Shown: positions 9,365-19,636 of the stretch, one piece after another
Layout of the letters: the number at the start of each line of letters is the position of its first letter
Numbering within the stretch: the stretch's first letter is position 1
Origin: Euclidia mi
Taxonomy: Eukaryota > Arthropoda > Insecta > Lepidoptera > Erebidae
Length of the DNA: 64,000 bases
NCBI GenBank assembly: GCA_944739405.2
Contig: OX123192.2
Location: forward strand, 49,156,486-49,220,485
Direction of reading: 5' to 3'
The notes under the pieces: generated by a model
Told to the model about the DNA's origin: nothing
Database searches by the model: none
The model's input: only the letters and a program-made list of their open reading frames with translations
Program-made: the position numbers and the translations under genes

Positions 9365-9432
9365 CTTCTTTCTTCTTCTTTCTTCTTCTATATATATATA
9401 TATATATAGAAGAAGAAAGAAGAAGAAAGAAG
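9365..9432. repeat. Palindromic CTT/TA microsatellite at inversion breakpoint
   Basis: CTTCTTT-type repeats run into a (TA)n core and out into the complementary GAAGAAA repeats, giving arms of roughly 33 bases that can pair perfectly. The tract starts right at the end of the 111-bp duplicate. Confidence 0.85.
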
Positions 9433-9894
9433 CATAAAAGCGTTAAGCAATAATTAATTTAAAGAACTTATTCTACGGGTAATTTATTAATTCTCACTTG
9501 AATTGTAAATAAGTTGCAAAGAATGAAATAAATAAATAAAAATTAATAAACATGTATTTTTTATTTTTTTGTTTTGACCTTAAATCTTGCTAAAACGGTA
9601 TACATACCATTGTTATCACGATAAGCAATTGTTTCGAGTATAAAAGTCGTAATTGTTTACATAGCATCCGGTTCGGCCCCTCGCATAAACTAAATACTTT
9701 ATTCAAACGTAGTGTATTTGAGATCATATGAAAGAATCATTCATAAAGTTGAACAGAAACATTAGTTGAGGCCACAGATGTGAACAAGGAGCGCACAAAA
9801 ACCAATTTATCGACCCCGGGTGGTGTCAAGTGGCCGCGTCAGCTTGTCATTTGACACCTTGCGCGGTCGAAGCACCTTAACAAATTATTTAGAT
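9433..9894. other. No gene seen
   Basis: AT-rich sequence with an AAATAAATAAATA tract near 9526-9540. A 35-bp stretch at about 9540-9575 resembles 14250-14283. No coding evidence. Confidence 0.5.
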
Positions 9895-10085
9895 CGCTCA
9901 AGCGAGGCAGAGGATAGCATAGTGGAAATACCAACAGACTGCCATGTAGAGGGCATCGGGTTCGAATCCACGACTTTTCGGAGTTAAGTGCGTATTGAAT
10001 TGTGTACTATCGCTTGCCCCGTGCCTCGGAGAGATACTTTGGCAAGATTTCGAGCATATCGTCACATCTTCAGTGCCTAATTTTA
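9895..10085 (+). repeat. Degenerate tRNA-derived SINE-like unit
   Basis: An A-box-like start (AGAGGATAGCATAGTGG) and a B-box (GGGTTCGAATCC at 9958-9969) at tRNA-like spacing, followed by a short tail. It is too diverged to be a tRNA gene. Family unknown. Confidence 0.4.
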
Positions 10086-10124
10086 AGCTTTATATTATTA
10101 TATTCTGATAAAAAAGCGGCGATA

Positions 10125-10349
10125 CCGCGATAGTGATAGTGGTGAACGTAACGGACTGTCGAGACGATGGTCTCGGGTTCGATCCCGGGCGCACACCTTT
10201 TCGAAGTTATTTGTGGATTATAAATTAATTATCAATAGGCTCGCCCCCTATTACATTGGGACCGAAACATAACTGGCGAAGTGTGGGTGTGTAATGCACC
10301 TCTGCCTATCCCTTCGGGGATAAAAGGCGTGAAGTTATGTTATGTGTTA
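10125..10349 (+). mobile_element. tRNA-headed SINE, family 1
   Basis: The head carries B-box GGTTCGATCCC. The tail has AATAGGCTCGCCCCCTATTA, the phrase ACATAACTGGCGAA and GGGGATAAAAGGCGTGAAG. A second copy with the same head and tail is at 27885-28147. Other SINEs in the window share the tail but have another head. Confidence 0.75.
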
Positions 10350-10515
10350 TATTCTGATATTAGTATTGCTAACAGCTCTCCATCTGACTAAGAACAGATT
10401 GATGCAGGCAATAAAATAGAAAGCATAACTTCAATATTTTTATATTCGTATAAACTTGAACAAATTAAAATATCTAAAATTCTTTTGACCTATTAATTTA
10501 CAATATCACATAATA

Positions 10516-11261
10516 TCACGTCTTCTTTTTCTTCAAACTAACTTTTGCTCGCGGGACTAATCTAAACACACAATGGTGAATAACAAAGCTTTAGAAACTA
10601 AAAATGCTGCCACTACTATTAAAATTAATTCGAGTTCGAGATACTCGGCCCAAGAGATATTCGCTCCTGGTGATCTCAAGTGTTTCGCTAAATTATGGCG
10701 GAGTACGTATTCTGTCCATCGTATGTATAAATCGGTTATAAGGCCTGTCGTACTGTATGGAGCTGAGTGTTGGGCTACAAAGAAGATGGGTGAGAAACGA
10801 TTGCATGTGGCAGAGATGAGAATGTTACGATGGATGTGTGGAGTGACAAGAATGGACAGAATTAGGAATGATTACGTTAGAGGTAGTATGAAAGTGGCGC
10901 CCATAGCTGAAAAGGTGAAAGGGAGTCGATTGGCCTGGTATGGACATGTTATGCGGAGAGATGAGATGTATATAGGAAAAAAAGTGATGGATATGCATGT
11001 AGAAGGACGAAAAAGGAGAGGACGGCCAAGGAAGAGATGGATGGACTGTGTGAGGATGGATATGAAAGAGAAAGGGGTAAACGATCGGATGACTGGTGAC
11101 AGAGAAGTATGGAAGCGAAGGACATACTGCGCCGACCTCAAATAAATTGGGACCAGGGCAAGACAATGATGACGTATTTTGTCCACCAGACGGCGCGAGC
11201 CAATGGTTTCATTGGCTCGTCTCGTATTAGCTCCCGTAGACGGATCACGTTGCGTCGGTAG
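10516..11261 (-). pseudogene. UGT last exon (UGT-A), split by an RTE insertion
   Basis: On the minus strand, after the acceptor at 11262-11264 (TTACAG), the exon reads YRRNVIRLRELIRDEPMKP and ARAVWWT. It is then interrupted at 11185-10719 and resumes EYVLRHNLAKHLRSPGANIS, WAEYLELE, a hydrophobic membrane segment and a basic tail VSLKKKKT before TGA at 10518-10516. This is the C-terminal exon of insect UGTs: end of the sugar-donor domain, transmembrane helix and lysine-rich cytosolic ER-retention tail. The exon itself has no stop apart from the insertion. It shares orientation with the first exon at 15919-16610, but it lies inside the inverted block, so the two may come from different genes. 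Confidence 0.85.
10719..11171 (+). mobile_element. 5'-truncated RTE-type LINE fragment
   Basis: An open stretch (10724-11145) encodes the C-terminal end of an RTE-type reverse transcriptase: SVIRPVVLYGAECWATKK, MRMLRWMCGVTRMDRIRN, RLAWYGHVMRR, GRKRRGRPRKRWMDCV. A 14-bp target duplication with one mismatch (ACGTATTCTGTCCA / ACGTATTTTGTCCA) flanks it at 10705-10718 and 11172-11185. This shows retroposition into the UGT exon. Only the 3' end of the LINE was copied. Confidence 0.88.
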
Positions 11262-11299
11262 CTGTAAGAGAAAATATATTAAATTTTAATACACCTTTG

Positions 11300-11480
11300 T
11301 ATATTGTCAAAGTCAAAATCATTTATTCATCTAGACCACAAAGTGACGCTTATGAACGTCAAAATTCAAGTTAATTACTTGATGATTCTACATTTACATT
11401 TACTGCCACGTTTGCAATGCAAAAGGCAGAACCACGAGAAAGAACGGGCAATAAAACTCATGGCCACTATTTTCAATCAA
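11300..11480. repeat. Dispersed repeat shared with 53113-53200
   Basis: The segment containing CACAAAGTGACGCTTATGAA at 11337 recurs at 53150. It looks like the 3' UTR of a lepidopteran LINE in antisense. No coding part is attached. Confidence 0.5.
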
Positions 11481-12900
11481 ATATAATGGTTGTACATTTT
11501 ATTTTTGTAAGGTCCTGCAACTGTTTCACATTGGAAGACACTGAGATATCTACTAGTAAATTTTTTAGTAACTATTGATATCATACTCAAGCAGTAAATG
11601 ATGTTCATTTGGCAAGCCTCCCAAAGAAAAATGGTGCAACAGGAGCATCCAGTTACGTCATTTTAATGTAGGCAACTCGCGAAAATGGTCAGAACTATGG
11701 TGGAAGTGAATGTAGCAGAAAATAACGGTATATGAACCCAGAGCAATTGAAAATCTATTAGTTAGCCCATGACCACGAGTTACCCACATTTTACAAAGCC
11801 GCAAAGCTATAATGAAAGTGTGGAACATGAATGCAAAATATAGTATGAAATGAGAATAATTATGGTAATTAACTACACTATAAAATCAAACTACTTAATT
11901 ATTGACCTAGTCGAAAGCGAACAACTACTTCCATGCGCAACTGTCATCAAAATAATCCTTCAAACTATAATATGCTTTATTTATAAAATTATTTTTAACT
12001 TCTGCAAAACGAAAATACGGAACTCATAATTTTTGTCTATTTCTTGTATTGAAATTGTGTATGTCACTATTTATTTTATAAGAAGTTATATTTAGTCTTA
12101 CATGCATAACACTGTCATAAATACATATGTTGTGACGCTACAGTAAGAATACCAATAGTTATAATTTTTTCTTTGAGTGAGACTCTTGTCTTTAACTGAA
12201 ATGAAAATATTTTCGATATCAGCAGTTCTACCCCATACACAAACTTCAGATCAAGTGGAAAGCTCTGAGTGAAGATATATTTGAAAGAAATCTATACACA
12301 CTATTGCTTTATTACCCCAAAATGGGGCATCTGCGATAGAGGATAATAGAAGGGTAATATAGTCATGCTTGTCAATTTCTAACGAGTGGAAAAGTGCGCA
12401 TCTGAAAGAGCTCACGCAAGTATAGTGTGTATCTCCGGCGATCCCGCCGTAGTCTGTTACAACTGTGTAGGGGTATCAGCAGATGATATATGTGTTATGA
12501 GATAAAGAAATAGTCCAAATACTGCAACATATACTTTTACTGTGGTACCACATTGAAATATACTTATAAATAAACTACATAGCTACGACCTAACTATACA
12601 AGAGCGGGAAGGCGACTACTGCGCCGCACTTACACAATATCGTGCCTTGTATATAATTTGTAGCGTCAGCAGCCGCTACAATACTCCTCCCTTTATTAAA
12701 AAGAAAAAGAACAGAAATAAAACGTTTTAAACAATCTAAAAATAACATAATATCAGTAGAAAACCACAGAGAATAGATTCAACATAAACTAATAACAATA
12801 TCTAAGTACATGCTAGCAGACTGTCTAGGTTGAGGTTGCGGTCTTTGCGGGTTTTGATGAGGTGGCTCATCTGTTGTAGTACGGTAGTAGTCCGTATTCG
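11481..12900. other. No gene seen
   Basis: AT-rich, no long reading frame and no recognised repeat. A slightly GC-richer patch lies near 12420-12480 and around 12600-12690. Confidence 0.5.
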
Positions 12901-12975
12901 TTTACCAAAAAGTAACAAAGTTATCGCTTATTAAAGAATATACAGACATTCTTTAATAAGCGATAACTTTTTTTA
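12901..12975. mobile_element. Small foldback element, copy 1
   Basis: An inverted repeat with arms of about 25 bases (CAAAGTTATCGCTTATTAAAG... and its complement) around a short loop. A closely related copy is at 14281-14368. Between them lies the LINE 3' half. Confidence 0.7.
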
Positions 12976-13158
12976 TATCTACGATAAGAATAAATTTGTG
13001 TTGTGGATATCAGGGCTCTGTCATATTACTTTGATCCAATTGACTTTAGCTATCAATTATACAAAATAAATTACCTATGTTATGTGTGTCACTGTGTTAC
13101 GTGTTAATTGTGCTGTGTGATGAATTAATGTACCTTTTGTGCTTAAAGCCTAGAGATC

Positions 13159-14195
13159 TTAATAATAGGTATCTTCAGAGTCTGCGTAATTATGTGTCTG
13201 AAGCAATTTGGTAACTATTTTCCTGCAGCTTTGTCTAGGCACCGGATAGATGTTACAGGACTTATTTATCTTATTATATAGGTAGTTCCCTAATACTGAA
13301 AAATGACGCTGTGCTAGGCTTGTCCGGACTTTCTGTGTTGGACACACCTGGTAATGCCGTCGTTGAGTTGCGATATTAGCGTCCTACTTCACTGTGGAAT
13401 GTTTCCGAAGTACAGCGTGGAGCACAAACAGCTGTCTTACCGTGAGGACTTGACTCTCCGAGTAGAGTTCTGCAGTGGGATATCTAAATGGCCTGAATGA
13501 CATTACCTTCAAGACTGCTCTTTGTGCCCGCTCGACTTGTAGAAGGTGGGTCTTATTATTACCTCCCCAAACAGAAATGCAATACGAGATGAGAGACTGG
13601 CATAATGCATTGTAGACCGTCTTCAAAATTTTACCATCTGCAGAATTTCGTGGCCTTTTCATAATTGATATTAGTTTACGTACTCTAGATGTGAGATGTT
13701 CAATATGAGGCTTCCAAGTGAGTAAGTTATCAATATGAACACCACGGTATTTCGTATTGGTACATCTTGTAAGACATGGACATTCACATCGAGAGACATC
13801 AGATCACTACAAGTATGGGCTTTGAATGCAAGAAGATCTGAGGATGGCAAGGTTGAGGACTGCAATGAGAATGGTATGTATACCGTTTTAGCAAGATTTA
13901 GGGTCAACAAGTTATTGGAAAGCCAACGCACAACAGTGGCGAGACCTTCTTCTGCATATTTGTACATTTCAGCCCAATTAGTGGCATGTATAAAAAGTGT
14001 CGTATCATCTACGTAAGCAAATAGGGTACAATTTGGAAGGGATAATTTAAACAGGTTGTTTACATAAAGGAACAGTGTTGGACCTAAGATTGAGGCCTGG
14101 GGTACGCCATAATTGATCGGTATACTATCACTAACAACATTATCTATTTTTAGGCATTGTGTGCGGTCGGTTAGATAATCTTTAAATATTTTATA
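13159..14195 (-). pseudogene. LINE reverse transcriptase, 3' half (inverted)
   Basis: Reading down from 14195 the minus strand gives YKIFKDYLTDRTQCLKI, then YGVPQASILGPTLFLYVNN, the catalytic-site equivalent FAYVDDTT, WLSNNLLTLNLAKT, after frameshifts SLISYCISVWGG and ERAQRAVLKVMSF, and finally a C-terminus ending HNYADSEDTYY at 13159. The first residues are exactly those that should follow the break in the 639-1377 fragment (GVRGHT / YKIF), with a shared TA at the junction. The two are therefore halves of one LINE separated by transposon insertion and inversion. Several frameshifts make it dead. Confidence 0.82.
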
Positions 14196-14280
14196 CAGGG
14201 TAATTTTTTATGTAGTTCGGATATTTTAGTATGTTATACATTTACGAAAATTAATAAACATGTATTTTTGATTTTTTTGT

Positions 14281-14368
14281 TTTACCAAAAAATAACAAAG
14301 TTATCGCTTATTAAGGAATATCTGTATATTCTTTAATAAGCGATAACTTTCGTATTTTTTGGTAAAAA
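14281..14368. mobile_element. Small foldback element, copy 2
   Basis: Arms of about 40 bases (TTTACCAAAAAATAACAAAG... and complement ending TTTTTTGGTAAA) around a tiny loop. It is related to copy 1 at 12901-12975, which has lost part of the right arm. Confidence 0.75.
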
Positions 14369-14383
14369 AAAAGAAAAAAAAAT

Positions 14384-14620
14384 CGTCAGTGTGGTGACGG
14401 ATTAAGAATACGGAATGTCACCACCCAATATCATCCCATGGGTGTCATAAGAGCCGACAGAGGGTGCATATTATGCAGAGAACAGCACTGTAAGAGAAGG
14501 AAAACTTGATACAAACCCTATACCAACCCGTTTGGCCAGCGTGGTATAGTAGGCCAATTTCTCCTTTTAAAGGAGAGGCCTAGTCCAGCATTGGACTGGT
14601 AAAGACTGAGGATGAAAGAA
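14384..14620 (+). repeat. Dispersed repeat X (copy 1)
   Basis: Starts GTGACGGATTAAGAATACGG, contains CAACCCGTTTGGCCAGCGTG and ends near AGGAGAGGCCT...GACTG. Further copies are at 36562-36800 (plus) and 44930-45147 (minus). It resembles the non-coding 3' end of a lepidopteran LINE or a SINE derived from it. Confidence 0.75.
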
Positions 14621-14866
14621 TATCTACTTGAAATAGATATTCATGGTCACCCGATGGCTTATCAGCTGTGAGCGACGCGACACAATAAAGCGCGCGGGCG
14701 CGCTACCTAAAGGTTGAAATACTTGTACCTACACCGATCAGATACTGTGTTCTAGCTTCAAAATTATTGTTATTCACGTACGTACCCTGCTTCATCAGTC
14801 CATAGGATGTTCGCTTCGGGATGATTAATAAGCCATTCACCCAAGACTCGTCGTGGTACTTGGTCT

Positions 14867-14977
14867 ACTTCCTGAAGATGGTGTACCGGCTGCGTTTTAC
14901 AGTCTCCACACTGCGGGCTGGCTCACACCGAAGCGACGTGCTGCATCGTATGTACTGGCTCGTGAATCCCTTTCGAA
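14867..14977 (-). repeat. 111-bp inverted duplication, right copy
   Basis: Exact reverse complement of 9254-9364. It encodes, on the minus strand, the helix-turn-helix piece ending in VSQPAVWRL and continues leftward into the DDE domain. Sequence to the right (14978 on) is AT-rich and unrelated to the transposon. Confidence 0.93.
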
Positions 14978-15900
14978 TATATAGTATAGTAGTTATATTT
15001 TTTACAATATTATAGAGTATATTATAAAGTATATAATAATTTTTTAAAGTGCTGTTTACATACATAATGTAACTGTTAACAATAAATAATCATCTCTTAA
15101 TTTTCTACTAGGTAGATTTCTTTCAATTTATAGCAATTTTAAACAAAATAATTATATTTAAGGCGTGTTCAAATATTTTTTTAAGTTTATAAATTATAAT
15201 ATTTACGTTTGCCTTCCTAAAAAGTTAGAACATGGAAATGTGTTCGTATATAATATGCTCGTATTATAATTATATTAGTATGAACTTTTGTACAAAAAGG
15301 TATTAAATGCATTTATAATAAATCAACGATGTCACATTATCGCTGATAAATTACAATTTTATTTGAAGTATTTATGTGGAACCTTTTTCTGTGACTAATA
15401 TGTATAATGGTCTCAAATAAAGTCTCCACTTTGTAGTTATTACTTTACTTTGCAGAGTTACACGTGTAAAGGGTTTTTAGGCAGTCTAGCTTCGAAAATA
15501 TATGGTGAGAATTGAAATTTATTGCTAGTAATAAAACTAATCGTTAGATTGACAAAATTTAAAAGTCTATAAATAATTATCCATAAATGTTCAAGGTCAT
15601 ACTAAATATCATGTTGTTTTAAAGACCAACATGGTTCACTCTGATTTATAATGGTTTTACAATATAACTTTATATCATCTATAAATGTAACTACTACTTT
15701 ATATGTATAAAGTAGTAGTTATATAGATATTAAGATTAATAAAAGAAGTTTGCTCTGTAATTTTATTTTGGTATCTCAGAGGATTCTGAATAGTTTTATC
15801 ACAGACAAAATTTTAGTTAGCGTTACTTTTACTGCTGTTTTTTATTGCAATGATTCATTAATTATTCAGACAACTATCACATTAGAACAATGAACATCAT
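14978..15900. other. No gene seen
   Basis: AT-rich sequence. A small hairpin CTACTACTTTATA/TATAAAGTAGTAG lies at 15691-15718. Confidence 0.5.
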
Positions 15901-15918
15901 TGAACAAAACATACATAC

Positions 15919-16610
15919 CGCTGGTAAATCATTCCGAGGTTTCCGATGCATGCCTCCCATATACACAACACCCGGAGGCATCGGTCGAATTCCTTCAAAT
16001 AATGGATGAACATTCAAAAACAACATGTCCACATGAAATGTTTTCTGAGTATTTCATCGTTGAATGCATCATTTTGCCTTAAAGCGATTTTTGATGTATA
16101 AAAATGTTCATATATTTCGTAAAACTTTTCCCACAAATTAAGGTTGTGGATTCTTCGACGCATCATCGACGGATAAAGGATTGGAAGAGTTGGAGCACCA
16201 AGGTTATCATAGTTATCCATTGCACCGCCAAGTGAACTCACTTGTATCACAGGCATTTTATAAATGTGAGAAAATATCAGAGCTGGTTTTACAGCAGATT
16301 CGAGTAACAACAAGTCAAACTTTTTAGTCCTAAGGAGATTTTGAATTTCATCTGTTTCTATCTGCTTGTCAAATATTGTTGTCACTAGATTCAACAACAT
16401 TGTCATTTGAGAGATTGCTTCAACTTTTTCTTTTGAAAGTCCCTGTGTATTATCTCTCCAAGCATTGTATGATAGATCATGATGTACGTCAATTTCTGTC
16501 CAATTTGAAGGAGCGCCTCCTTTGGGGTAAACTGAGTCTGGTGTAATGACCGTGACTTCATGCCCTCGTTTCACAAACTCGGCAGTTAGCGGTCGAAAGG
16601 TTCCCTATCC
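15919..16610 (-). pseudogene. UGT first exon (UGT-A), 5' truncated and deleted
   Basis: The minus strand reads GTFRPLTAEFVKRGHEVTVI, PKGGAPSNWTEIDVHHDLSY, FDLLLLESAVKPALIFSHIY, VIQVSSLGG and NLNLWEKFYEIYEH, the acceptor-binding N-terminal half of an insect UGT. About 40 bases are missing after LRKHF, which shifts the frame. The exon then continues in another frame as VDMLFLNVHPLFEGIRPMPP and ends at a good donor (GCG/GTATGT, 15919/15918). The signal peptide and first strand are absent; an in-frame TAG and unrelated TTATGC-rich sequence start at about 16611. Non-functional. Exons 2 and 3 were not found. Confidence 0.85.
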
Positions 16611-16830
16611 ATTTGCATAAAATCTTAAGACCTAATATAACTTAGCATAATTTTGTTTGGCATAATTATACTTCCGCATAAACTAATTACGCATAACAGC
16701 TTACGCATATTTTTTAAGCATAATTTCTCTAACCATAATAAACCATAAACTGTGACATACGGATAGACTAAGACTAAGACTGACAGACTTAGCGCGTCTA
16801 TAAGGATTCCGTGTTTAGCCATTTTTGACT
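16611..16830 (-). repeat. Degenerate periodic TTATGC repeat
   Basis: On the minus strand ATGC words, mostly preceded by TT, recur about every 13-16 bases from about 16730 down to 16617 (seven words, one gap of 29). The block directly replaces the missing 5' part of the UGT exon. Its class is unknown. Confidence 0.5.
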
Positions 16831-18314
16831 ACGCAACTCTAAAAATACTGGTTACAGAGATGTTTTAAATACTTCTTGCGGTTATATTTCTTATTAGTCC
16901 CTATGAACAGAATTAAAACGAAAATTACTATCGAACGATGAAGGAGTTTTGTGTTACCCCGAATTTAACGTGAGCGAAGCCGCGGGCAAAAACTAGTTAA
17001 TAATAATTGCTTGTTGGATGAAGGAAAGCACCGTGAGGATCCCTGCATAACATTTTGATGGTCTTCTCGATACATGATGTATTGAATTTGCACTTGGCCA
17101 GCGTGGTGGACTATGGCCTCAACCTTCTCATAATGAGAAGACGCCCGTGTCCAAAAATGAGACAGTTTATCAACATTCCTGATTATTATTATTTATATAG
17201 TTGTCATAGTCACGTTATTAGGTACTATATCATTATAACTGGTATTATAATACAACAACACCAACAAAAAGTGTAAACAGCTTTCAAGGTGAACCTGAAT
17301 ATAATGATGATTAACTTTGAGTGCTACCGGAGCTAATAATTTTGTAGTGTTCAACGGTATATAGCAAGTTACTATATACTCGTTGTCGAGTAACACTAAA
17401 TTAAGTTCTAGTGGATTACGAAAATGTATCTGCAGAGGTACGCCCATCAAGGTGCAAGCAAGGTGGACTGAAAATCCTTTTGAGACGCCGGGGGTTCAAG
17501 ATCGGGCCTTTGGAGACTACCATTGCGGACTACCATCAGTAGAAGTCTATTAGCTGAGATGATGAAGAAAATCTCTATTTTAACTTTGTCTTTTTCTACC
17601 TTTTTTAACATTTGGCGCATAAACAAGTTGTTGTAAACTTATTTGGGTCTCCGTTCGTGTCAGTGTAGGTTCTACGAGTGAACGGTTTAAGATGCGGTTT
17701 TTTACTTTAGAAAGCGAACGAGTTCAAAATAGTTCTTAGCTAAAATTCTATTTACAAGAATCATAAAGAAAATTCTTCTTCCCGCTTAAGACGCTGATAA
17801 CAACCAAATAGGCTTGTCTCAAACTATTTTTTTGCTAAATCTATAAAGTTTGTGACGGCGAAAAAAATATATGTTAATCTTAAACATATTTCTGAGAACC
17901 CTGTTGTATTCAAAACACGTTTTTGAATAGTTTTCTTGATACAAAAAAATAGTAAACTAATCGCTTAAAATGATCTTCCAACAAAAATATCTGTATGACT
18001 TATCAACGTACGTTGGTAAAATTTATAAAAATAACGTATCACATTTCAATACAGAACTTGGTTGTTTTTTTATTTTTTACTACTCAACTTATTTTTAAGT
18101 AATTCATTTATTTTATGGTTTTTAAAAAGTTCTAAACGTCCCGTCGTCGTCGCGCTTCTCTTTCTTATGTATACAATCCGACAGTGACAGCAGCAGCACA
18201 ACTAAAATAGCGGTTGTCAGCGCCTTAAAGTCAAACATTTGTGTGCATGAACCTGGATTTTTGTCTTAGTCACGTGTGTTTACAAAAGAAAAGTATATAA
18301 TATTATGTGTTTAT
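16831..18314. other. No gene seen; one repeat end
   Basis: At 16975-16990 lies GCGAAGCCGCGGGCAAAA, a motif that marks the end of a common lepidopteran repeat; a relative is at 50358-50376. The rest is AT-rich without a credible frame. Confidence 0.4.
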
Positions 18315-18318
18315 CCAT

Positions 18319-18730
18319 TGTCGCACGGGTGATTGGTTTGTAGGTGGTGAGCCAGACTCAATCACTCGCCGATCAAAAAAAGGAAGAAAATCAGGTTTTA
18401 CTTACAAATGAAAACACTTTTAGAATAGTACACTTCACGATATAATTGCCTATATAGGTAGATACAATGCAGCTACTTTAAAATTAAGACTTTTACTAAT
18501 TGAGAACATGAGTAAATTCAGGGCGTGGTCCGACAAGTATAGTTGGTGTTCACTGGTGTTCCGAAGGCCAGGGTCTTGATAGGAAGAAGACTTAACTGAA
18601 GGCCGTGAGCTGGAGCAGAGGGCAGATTGAACAGCGTCGCACTCTTATATATGGCGTGCGGGGCGCGCAGGCAGAGGCGCTCCCACCTACGTTCGACGTC
18701 ACAGTTCAGACGGGGATGCATGACGTCACA
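18319..18730 (-). mobile_element. Solo LTR with 4-bp target duplication
   Basis: On the minus strand the 412-bp unit starts TGTGACGTCATGC at 18730 and ends CGTGCGACA at 18319 (TG...CA). It is flanked by ATGG on both sides (CCAT at 18315-18318 and 18731-18734). A TATATAAG box is at 18651-18644, with GC-rich sequence before it and a TCAGTT initiator-like word at 18599. No second LTR or internal region is present, so this is a solo LTR left by recombination. A 4-bp duplication fits Gypsy-like elements. Confidence 0.7.
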
Positions 18731-18734
18731 CCAT

Positions 18735-18811
18735 CATCTAGTACCACATACATAATGTACAAGCTCTGCTTTGTTTGGAACTAGATGGTGATGTGTGTAT
18801 GTGGTAGAATA
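18735..18811 (-). repeat. SINE-tail fragment
   Basis: The reverse complement (CATCTAGTTCCAAACAAAGC...) resembles the tail of the SINE at 19362-19636 (GTCTAGTCCCAAACTAAGC...). The solo LTR lies right beside it. Confidence 0.45.
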
Positions 18812-19361
18812 TAGACATAATGTGCGTTTTCAACACGTCGCCTAGACAAAAACGAATAGCAAACTAATGTAGCTATAACAGCTTTCACTTCAGTCGTATT
18901 CTGAATAACGACAAAGAATATAAAATACACTGATTGCCACATATACTATAGCATATTTAAAAACGTTTAAGTGTGAATCGTCCTTCCATTAAAATTATTG
19001 AATTGATTATTGGCATATCCAAAATGTGGCAACAGTTATGAACTATCTGTCCATCATATTTTCTGGCACTGCAGTCTTTGGAAAGTAGGTTTAACATTGT
19101 TATGAAGCAGTTCCGTATTTTATTAATCTAATTCCAACTAAGACCATCGAAGAACTACCCGTACAGTTAGGCATTCCCGTCAAAGATTTTTTAGTTTAGT
19201 GGAATCCTCCAAAAAAGTGATTGAACTCATTACTAAGAAAATATAATTATAATTACATTCAACAAAATCCCTAAGACCAATTTATACATTGATCTTAATT
19301 TTATTTAAAGTATTGCAGCAAATATTGAAAGGTATTGTTTGACATTTGCTGAACAATTTAA

Positions 19362-19636
19362 GATAATAATAATAATAATAATATTCTACCACATTCACAC
19401 AACACCGTCTAGTCCCAAACTAAGCAGAACATGTACTATGGGTACTAGACAATGGATAAACATACATATATACTTTTTTTTTGTAAATACATACATATTA
19501 TACATAGAAACACCCAGACCAAGACAAACATCCATGTTCACGCACACAAATGTTTAACTTGAGCGGGAATCGAACCCGCGACCTTCGGCGTGGCAGTCGC
19601 TTACACTACCGCTGCGCCAACTGGTCGAGATATTAC
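19362..19636 (-). mobile_element. tRNA-headed SINE, family 3
   Basis: On the minus strand a tRNA-like head begins near 19630 (CAGTTGGCGCAGCGGTAGTG). The B-box lies in GGTCGCGGGTTCGATTCCCG, and the tail runs to an (ATT)n tract at 19362. Copy beta of the surrounding segment lacks it, so it inserted after the duplication. Confidence 0.75.

Larger units (their letters stand above)
14196..14866 (-). mobile_element. Tc1/mariner-like transposon, right half (inverted)
   Basis: It begins at 14196 directly after TA (14194-14195) with a terminus matching 1378-1409 in 30 of 32 bases. Near 14770-14866 the minus strand encodes the start of a DDE domain (WLINHPEANILWTDEAGYV), following on from the duplicated helix-turn-helix segment at 14867-14977. 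Most of the DDE domain is lost. A foldback element and a dispersed repeat (14384-14620) have inserted. Confidence 0.72.

Noticed and set aside
9540..9575. Link between 9540-9575 and 14250-14283
   Set aside because: About 35 AT-rich bases of similarity; too short to assign to the split transposon.
10573..10723. N-terminal part of the plus-strand open frame leading into the RTE piece
   Set aside because: These codons are the antisense of a UGT last exon; only 10724-11145 is LINE protein.
12858..12868. Possible UGT exon 3 remnant (CTCATCTGTTG)
   Set aside because: Only 11 bases match the exon 3 sequence; likely chance.
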